Below, in pieces: positions 59,893-64,000 of a stretch of DNA of 64,000 bases (position 1 is its first letter; every line of letters begins with the position of its first letter). The DNA is from Prevotella scopos JCM 17725. Lineage in GTDB: Bacteria > Bacteroidota > Bacteroidia > Bacteroidales > Bacteroidaceae. The position numbers and the translations under genes are program-made. The notes beneath the pieces were generated by a model, which saw only the letters and a list, made by a program, of their open reading frames with translations, was not told the DNA's origin and ran no database searches. Location: contig NZ_CP072389.1 in the NCBI RefSeq assembly GCF_018127785.1, forward strand, positions 1,116,001 to 1,180,000, given 5' to 3'.

Positions 59893-61606
59893 GATTTGCG
59901 ATTTTCGTACCGCCAAAGACATCGGTATCGACAGACCAGAGAAGAATGAGATACTACACAATATACCGCCAACACCCGAGCAGGAGGTTTTTATCGGCAA
60001 GCTGATGGAGTTTGCTAAGAGTGGCGATGCCACAATCTTGGGACGAGCACCTCTGAGTGAGAGCGAGGAAAGGGCAAAGATGCTGATTGCAACAGACTAC
60101 GCGAGGAAGATGAGCCTTGATTTACGCATGATTGATGAAAAAGGGTACTCAGACCATATAGACAACAAGGCAAGCCATTGTGCCAAGATGCTCAATGACT
60201 ATTACCAAAAGTTCGACGCACAGAAAGGTACGCAGTTCGTTTTCTCTGATTTAGGTACTTATAAGCCCGGTGGAGACTTTAATGTCTATTCGGAAATTAA
60301 GCGTAAGCTGGTAGAAGACTATCACATCCCGTCCTACGAGATACGCTTCATTCAGGAGTGCAAGAACGAGAAGGCAAAGAAGGCGATGGTAGATGCCATG
60401 AACCGTGGTGACATTCGCATTATCTTCGGTTCTACCTCTATGTTGGGTACTGGGGTGAATGCTCAACAACGTGCCGTTGCGGTCCATCATTTGGACACGC
60501 CTTGGCGACCTTCGGACTTAGAGCAGCGTAACGGACGAGCTGTGCGCAAGGGAAACCTTATCGCCAAGGAGTTTGCGGACAACAAGGTTGATGTGATTAT
60601 CTATGCCGTAGAGCGGTCACTGGACAGCTACAAGTTCAATCTGCTGCATAACAAGCAATTGTTTATCAATCAGTTGAAGACCAATACGCTTGGTAGTCGT
60701 ACCATTGATGAGGGTTCGATGGACGAGGACAGCGGCATGAACTTTTCAGAGTACGTGGCCGTTCTTTCAGGTAATACCGACCTTTTGGAAAAAGCAAGAT
60801 TGAATAAGAAGATTACCACCTTGGAATCAGAGCGCAAGAACTTCCTTCGTGAGCGTGATGCCGCAACGGGCAAGTTGGCAGAGATTGACAGTTCCGTGTC
60901 CTTTCATACAGACAAAATAAAGGAGGCACAGTCAGACCTGGCTCTATTTGAGCAGCGTGTAGAACGTGATACGGAGGGACTGCCCGTCAATAAACTGACA
61001 ATCAAAGGTGTGGAAGACAGCACTGACATCAAGATCATTGCTGCACGTCTGCAGGAGATAGACGAGAAGGCACGCACCAAAGGAGAGTACAACAAAATCG
61101 GTGAGATATACGGTTTTTCCATTATGGTCAAGACAGAGAGCACTTCCAAGGACTTATTCGACTGTTCAGTGAATCGCTTCTTTGTGAAAGGACAGGAGAG
61201 TATTTACTATACCTATAATAACGGTAAGTTGGCAACTGACCCGAAACTTGCCTGCCAAAACTTCGTTAACGCCTTGGAGCGTATTCCAAAGGTGATAGAG
61301 TCGCATGAGAAGGAAATGGAGAAGGTAACAGCCAATAAGGATGTTTACATTACTATTGCAAACAGCTCGTGGAAGAAAGAGGACGAGCTTCGCTCACTTA
61401 AAAGTGAAGCTGCGGAGCTGGACAGAAAGATTGCACTTACACTTGCTCCACCTGATGAGGAAAAAGATGAAACGGAAGAAAAGGAGCAAGAAGAGAATTT
61501 ACCCAACAATAATTATTCTGTCGAGATGAAAAATGAGAATAATCCTATCCAAGATAAAGAAGAGAATAGCCGTTTGCAGAGTTTCAGACCCAAATGGAGG
61601 CACTAA
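59882..61606 (+). pseudogene. Methylase/helicase gene, 3' part
   Basis: The reading frame resumes at 59882 (TTT TAT GCG GAG ATT) and runs open to 61606. It holds the second helicase half: [20 protein letters not shown], then [40 protein letters not shown] and [20 protein letters not shown] (the motif VI arginines), followed by a coiled-coil C-terminus. About 571 codons. An internal ATG at 60005 could begin a shorter product, but the two helicase halves are separated and unlikely to work apart. Precise excision of the guest would restore the full gene. Confidence 0.9.
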
Positions 61607-61623
61607 ACATATGCCGAGGGGTT

Positions 61624-61658
61624 AAAAGTCAGACATCCGTATTGAATGTCTGACTTTT
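61624..61658. terminator. Bidirectional terminator between the split gene and abiEii
   Basis: A 13-bp perfect stem, AAAAGTCAGACAT (61624-61636) and ATGTCTGACTTTT (61646-61658), with A-rich and T-rich flanks on both sides. It ends both the methylase/helicase transcript (plus) and the abiE operon (minus). Confidence 0.85.
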
Positions 61659-61662
61659 ATCA

Positions 61663-62568
61663 CTATATCAGCAAATAACCTTTTAGCTTATCTATTCCCT
61701 CTTTGTGCTTATCGGGAGTCTGCTTCTTGAGTTTACCTATATTCAGTAATTTCCATTGTACAGATGGATATAGGCTTAAATCACCTGCACAACATTTATT
61801 CCACAGTGGTGTTCCATCCTCAAAGGAAACGAGGAAATCCTTGTCTGTATTTGTAAGGCAGTCATTTACCTTTTTAATAATGGATTCACGAGCCTGCTCA
61901 TAGTCTGTATAGGTAAATGGAATATCTGACATTCCCTTGAATTGGTTTTCAAGTGCCTCCTCTTGGTTTATGCTATTAGGAGACAGAGATTCTACGATAG
62001 GCTTGTCGCTTCCCAATAAGCATAAGATAAGCCCGTCTTTTACACTTTCAAGCGTTTGGTCTTTCATGTATTTGCAGTCAAACATGTCACGTGGGTGCTG
62101 GCGGCTGAGGGCAGCTGTAATCTTCCCCCCATAAAGTTGAGAATAAGGAACTATACGTGCCTTACAGCTGGCTTGAAACTCTTCCTTCGCTTTCGGACAG
62201 AGTTCCATAATTTCAACCTCTCCAAGTATGCCCCGTTTTGTACCATTTACCTCTATTTTCACCGTAGCGCCATCATGTGTGCACAGCAATTTCCATACTT
62301 CGGATTTATGTTCCACATGTATTCCGGGAATGGCACGTTCTATACTTGTTTTCAGTTTTCCGAGATGTTGATTTATCTTTTCCAAACTCGCCGTGCGTGG
62401 CTCTATCGGAATATAGGTAAGGTCAATATCAACCGAGTAACGCGGCATATTCTGGTGGAACAGGTTAATAGCCGTACCTCCATGAACAGCAAAGTCCGTT
62501 ATCTTGTAAACCAAAGGCAGAATGCGTAGTAACAATGCCACCTGTTTTTTATATTGTTGATCATTCAT
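61663..62568 (-). CDS. abiEii: AbiEii nucleotidyltransferase toxin
   Basis: A 301-residue nucleotidyltransferase. The motif FAVHGGTAINLF (about 27-38) with SVDIDL (about 44-49) gives the GG[T]...DxD metal-binding signature of AbiEii/MenT-like toxins. A further element, PYSQLYGGKITAALSRQHPR, is typical of the family. AbiE systems are phage-defence or stability modules in which AbiEii stops growth and AbiEi represses the operon. The start overlaps abiEi by 8 nt. The toxin's exact RNA or nucleotide target here is not inferable. Confidence 0.87.
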   Translation of the reverse strand: MNDQQYKKQVALLLRILPLVYKITDFAVHGGTAINLFHQNMPRYSVDIDLTYIPIEPRTASLEKINQHLGKLKTSIERAIPGIHVEHKSEVWKLLCTHDGATVKIEVNGTKRGILGEVEIMELCPKAKEEFQASCKARIVPYSQLYGGKITAALSRQHPRDMFDCKYMKDQTLESVKDGLILCLLGSDKPIVESLSPNSINQEEALENQFKGMSDIPFTYTDYEQARESIIKKVNDCLTNTDKDFLVSFEDGTPLWNKCCAGDLSLYPSVQWKLLNIGKLKKQTPDKHKEGIDKLKGYLLI

Positions 62569-63325
62569 AATCGTTTAATTCTTTTGGTATAATCATCTTA
62601 TATTTGCTGATATATATACCAGATTTGACGAGTTGGAGTTTATGTGTCCCCAAATCTATTTTTGTAAGGTCTAAATCTTCATACCAATAATGCCCCGCTT
62701 TCTCAGCCATATATAGAAACAGCCTCTTCATTTTGTAATGTTTTGTGGTTTCCAATAACGATTGGACGACATTCGGACGCAGAGTGGTCAACTGTTCCAT
62801 TATATAAAATAGATCCATATAGTTATATTGGCGTGGAGTTAACAACAGACATTCCATAAAGGCCTGCTCAGGGGAGGATATAAGCAGCCTCCAGTCCAAG
62901 TATGTTAAAGTTGTTATCTGTGCACTGGTAAACACCTCTGTCTTGAAAAACTTAAATTCACGGTCGAAAACGTCATGCTTCATCCATTGTGGCATTTTAT
63001 CACTTGCCGTTGATACCATTAACAGGGGTTTGCCCATAGGAACATAATGGTTGAAACCCCAAAGCTCCAAAGCAGAATGCGCTGCAACACGAAAACTCTT
63101 TCCTACTTGTTCGTTAAAGGACTGCAAAGCACCAAAAGCGGACAGCGTGTCGCCTGTGCGGTACATGACTCCCTTACATAGAGAGGATAACCAACCGGAA
63201 GAACGATATCTGCTCAACAACTGCCTGGAATAGCCATGCTCTACGAGCCATGTCGCAAACAGCAATCCGTTCTTTTGCCCGGATTGAAGCATTTGGTTTA
63301 TTTTTTTTCCTTTTAGTATACTCAT
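62561..63325 (-). CDS. abiEi: AbiEi antitoxin/regulator
   Basis: A 254-residue protein with an N-terminal winged-helix half (ATWLVEHGYSRQLLSRYRSS, then GWLSSLCKGVMYRTGD) and a C-terminal antitoxin half. AbiEi proteins bind inverted repeats ahead of their own gene to repress transcription. Such repeats lie at 63326-63418, with the promoter -7 box between them. Coupled to abiEii by overlap, it forms a type IV-type toxin-antitoxin pair. It may stabilise the element or defend it against phage; which one is not known. Confidence 0.87.
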   Translation of the reverse strand: MSILKGKKINQMLQSGQKNGLLFATWLVEHGYSRQLLSRYRSSGWLSSLCKGVMYRTGDTLSAFGALQSFNEQVGKSFRVAAHSALELWGFNHYVPMGKPLLMVSTASDKMPQWMKHDVFDREFKFFKTEVFTSAQITTLTYLDWRLLISSPEQAFMECLLLTPRQYNYMDLFYIMEQLTTLRPNVVQSLLETTKHYKMKRLFLYMAEKAGHYWYEDLDLTKIDLGTHKLQLVKSGIYISKYKMIIPKELNDYE

Positions 63326-63418
63326 AGTTTACTTGCTGTAATTAAAACCAACCGCAAAGGTACAAAAGACTTTACTAATTACAGTCGATTGGTTGAATTA
63401 TTTTCCCGAAAGTAAACT
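63326..63418 (-). promoter_or_regulatory. abiE operator/promoter with nested inverted repeats
   Basis: Outer arms AGTTTACTT (63326-63334) and AAGTAAACT (63410-63418) and inner arms CTGTAATTA (63336-63344) and TAATTACAG (63376-63384) form a nested palindrome just before the abiEi ATG. A consensus -7 box (TACCTTTG on the minus strand, 63355-63362) sits between the inner arms. This matches AbiEi autorepression known from other systems. Confidence 0.7.
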
Positions 63419-63513
63419 AATAGTTGACTTGCAGGATAATATTTCAACCATAGTGAAAAAAAAGAATGAAATAAAAAATGAGCATTTCCAACATACTTGT
63501 ATAGAACTGACTT

Positions 63514-63822
63514 CTACCACCCTTCTCGCTTCCGTACCATTTCATCTATCTCTTCCCGAAGGAAAAGTAACCTGCCATTGGCTTTAAGGTAGGGAATTTT
63601 TCCTGCCCAAACCCAGTTGTATATAGTCTTTTGTTCCACCTTCAAAATTTTGGAGACATCTATGATATCCAAGTATTCGGGTTTCAATGGAGGGTGAATG
63701 GTCGTATCTACTTCCTGTTCCCGTAGGACAAGCAGACGGTCGAGCTTGTCTTCCATATTCTTCAATTTATCAAACAGGCGTTTCTGCCATGCATTTTCTG
63801 GCTGTTGATCTAAGTATGGCAT
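63514..63822 (-). CDS. Helix-turn-helix (excisionase-like) protein
   Basis: A 102-residue protein with a coiled-coil N-terminus (about 10-40) and an HTH_17-type domain (about 50-97: [20 protein letters not shown], then [20 protein letters not shown]). It resembles excisionase or DNA-binding accessory proteins of mobile elements. The start overlaps the end of the next upstream gene, which indicates an operon. Its DNA target is unknown. Confidence 0.8.
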   Translation of the reverse strand: MPYLDQQPENAWQKRLFDKLKNMEDKLDRLLVLREQEVDTTIHPPLKPEYLDIIDVSKILKVEQKTIYNWVWAGKIPYLKANGRLLFLREEIDEMVRKREGW

Positions 63823-64000
63823 AATTCTCCTTTTTGATAATTCCCACTTGTATCTTGTATCAAAATATGCTGCTCTTTCATATAGGCAATATATTTCTTT
63901 GCAGTTCTGTCCTTGATTTCCATTTTGCGCATCAGAACCTCACAAAGTTCTTGGTAAGTGAGCTTGAAAGAATTTCGGAAGGTTTCTTTGACAACGGCAA
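63810..64000 (-). CDS. C-terminal fragment of an unidentified protein (runs off the right edge)
   Basis: The minus-strand frame is open from the window edge to a TAG at 63810-63812. It reads [40 protein letters not shown] and ends KGELCHT. The helical pattern with a lysine-rich turn looks like a winged-helix end of an ATPase or primase-type protein of Bacteroidales mobile elements, but the family cannot be fixed from 63 codons. It overlaps the start of the HTH gene by 13 nt. Confidence 0.5.
   Translation of the reverse strand, partial: AVVKETFRNSFKLTYQELCEVLMRKMEIKDRTAKKYIAYMKEQHILIQDTSGNYQKGELCHT

Noticed and set aside
1..64000. tRNA genes or an integration site for the host element
   Set aside because: No cloverleaf-forming sequence with tRNA landmarks was recognised, and the ends of the host element lie outside the window.

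Overview
The window is mobile DNA from a member of the Bacteroidales. Evidence for this is a CTnDOT-type tra operon (traA to traN), MobA/MobB/MobC mobilisation genes, TopB, DUF3945, DUF1896 and DUF3408 proteins, TonB receptors with carboxypeptidase-like N-terminal domains, HmuY, and promoters with the Bacteroidetes TAnnTTTG -7 box. A Prevotella- or Porphyromonas-like host is plausible from the HmuY/HmuR genes, but genus is not settled by the sequence. No rRNA, tRNA or CRISPR array was seen.

Layout. (1) 1-10296, minus strand: conjugation operon traA-B-D-E-F-G-I-J-K-L-M-N, with traN running off the left edge. (2) 10297-12544 and on to 14632, plus strand: a regulatory/origin region with a 16-bp-period repeat array and a probable oriT, then mobA, mobB (relaxase) and mobC (coupling ATPase). 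(3) 14.9-15.2 kb: a remnant of the regulator gene rteC. (4) 15.3-23.6 kb: iron-uptake module A (AraC regulator, DUF4374 lipoprotein, TonB receptor, and a divergent pair of ABC exporter-fold half-transporters). (5) 24.1-32.0 kb: paralogous module B (DUF4374, TonB receptor, ABC pair, TetR), bracketed by broken copies of the DUF3945 gene. (6) 32.6-33.7 kb: a dead IS982-family element with 16-bp perfect inverted ends. (7) 33.8-42.06 kb: intact DUF3945 gene, topB, and the 5' part of a giant methylase/helicase gene.

(8) 42.04-59.89 kb: a nested integrative element of about 17.8 kb that splits the methylase/helicase gene. It is flanked by an 11-bp direct repeat (TTTTATGCGGA); removing one repeat and the interior rejoins the reading frame exactly to a protein of about 2106 residues. 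The guest carries two tandem tyrosine recombinases, DUF1896, two excisionase-like HTH proteins, a DUF3408 protein, its own oriT-like element and a mobA, but no relaxase. Its cargo is a haem-acquisition region: HmuY, HmuR, two paralogous polytopic membrane proteins, a decayed PepSY protein, a calycin-like secreted protein, an LRR lipoprotein and a large outer-membrane barrel. (9) 59.88-61.6 kb: the 3' part of the split gene. (10) 61.6-64.0 kb: an AbiEi/AbiEii toxin-antitoxin pair with a palindromic operator, an HTH protein and the end of a further gene.

Together this is a conjugative element loaded with three separate iron/haem acquisition systems, with a second, relaxase-less element inside it. 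Host and guest share a structured oriT-like element (with a compensatory base-pair change in one hairpin) and a 16-bp-period repeat array. This suggests the guest may use the host's relaxase and coupling protein. Assignments rest on recognising motifs by eye; no database search was run.
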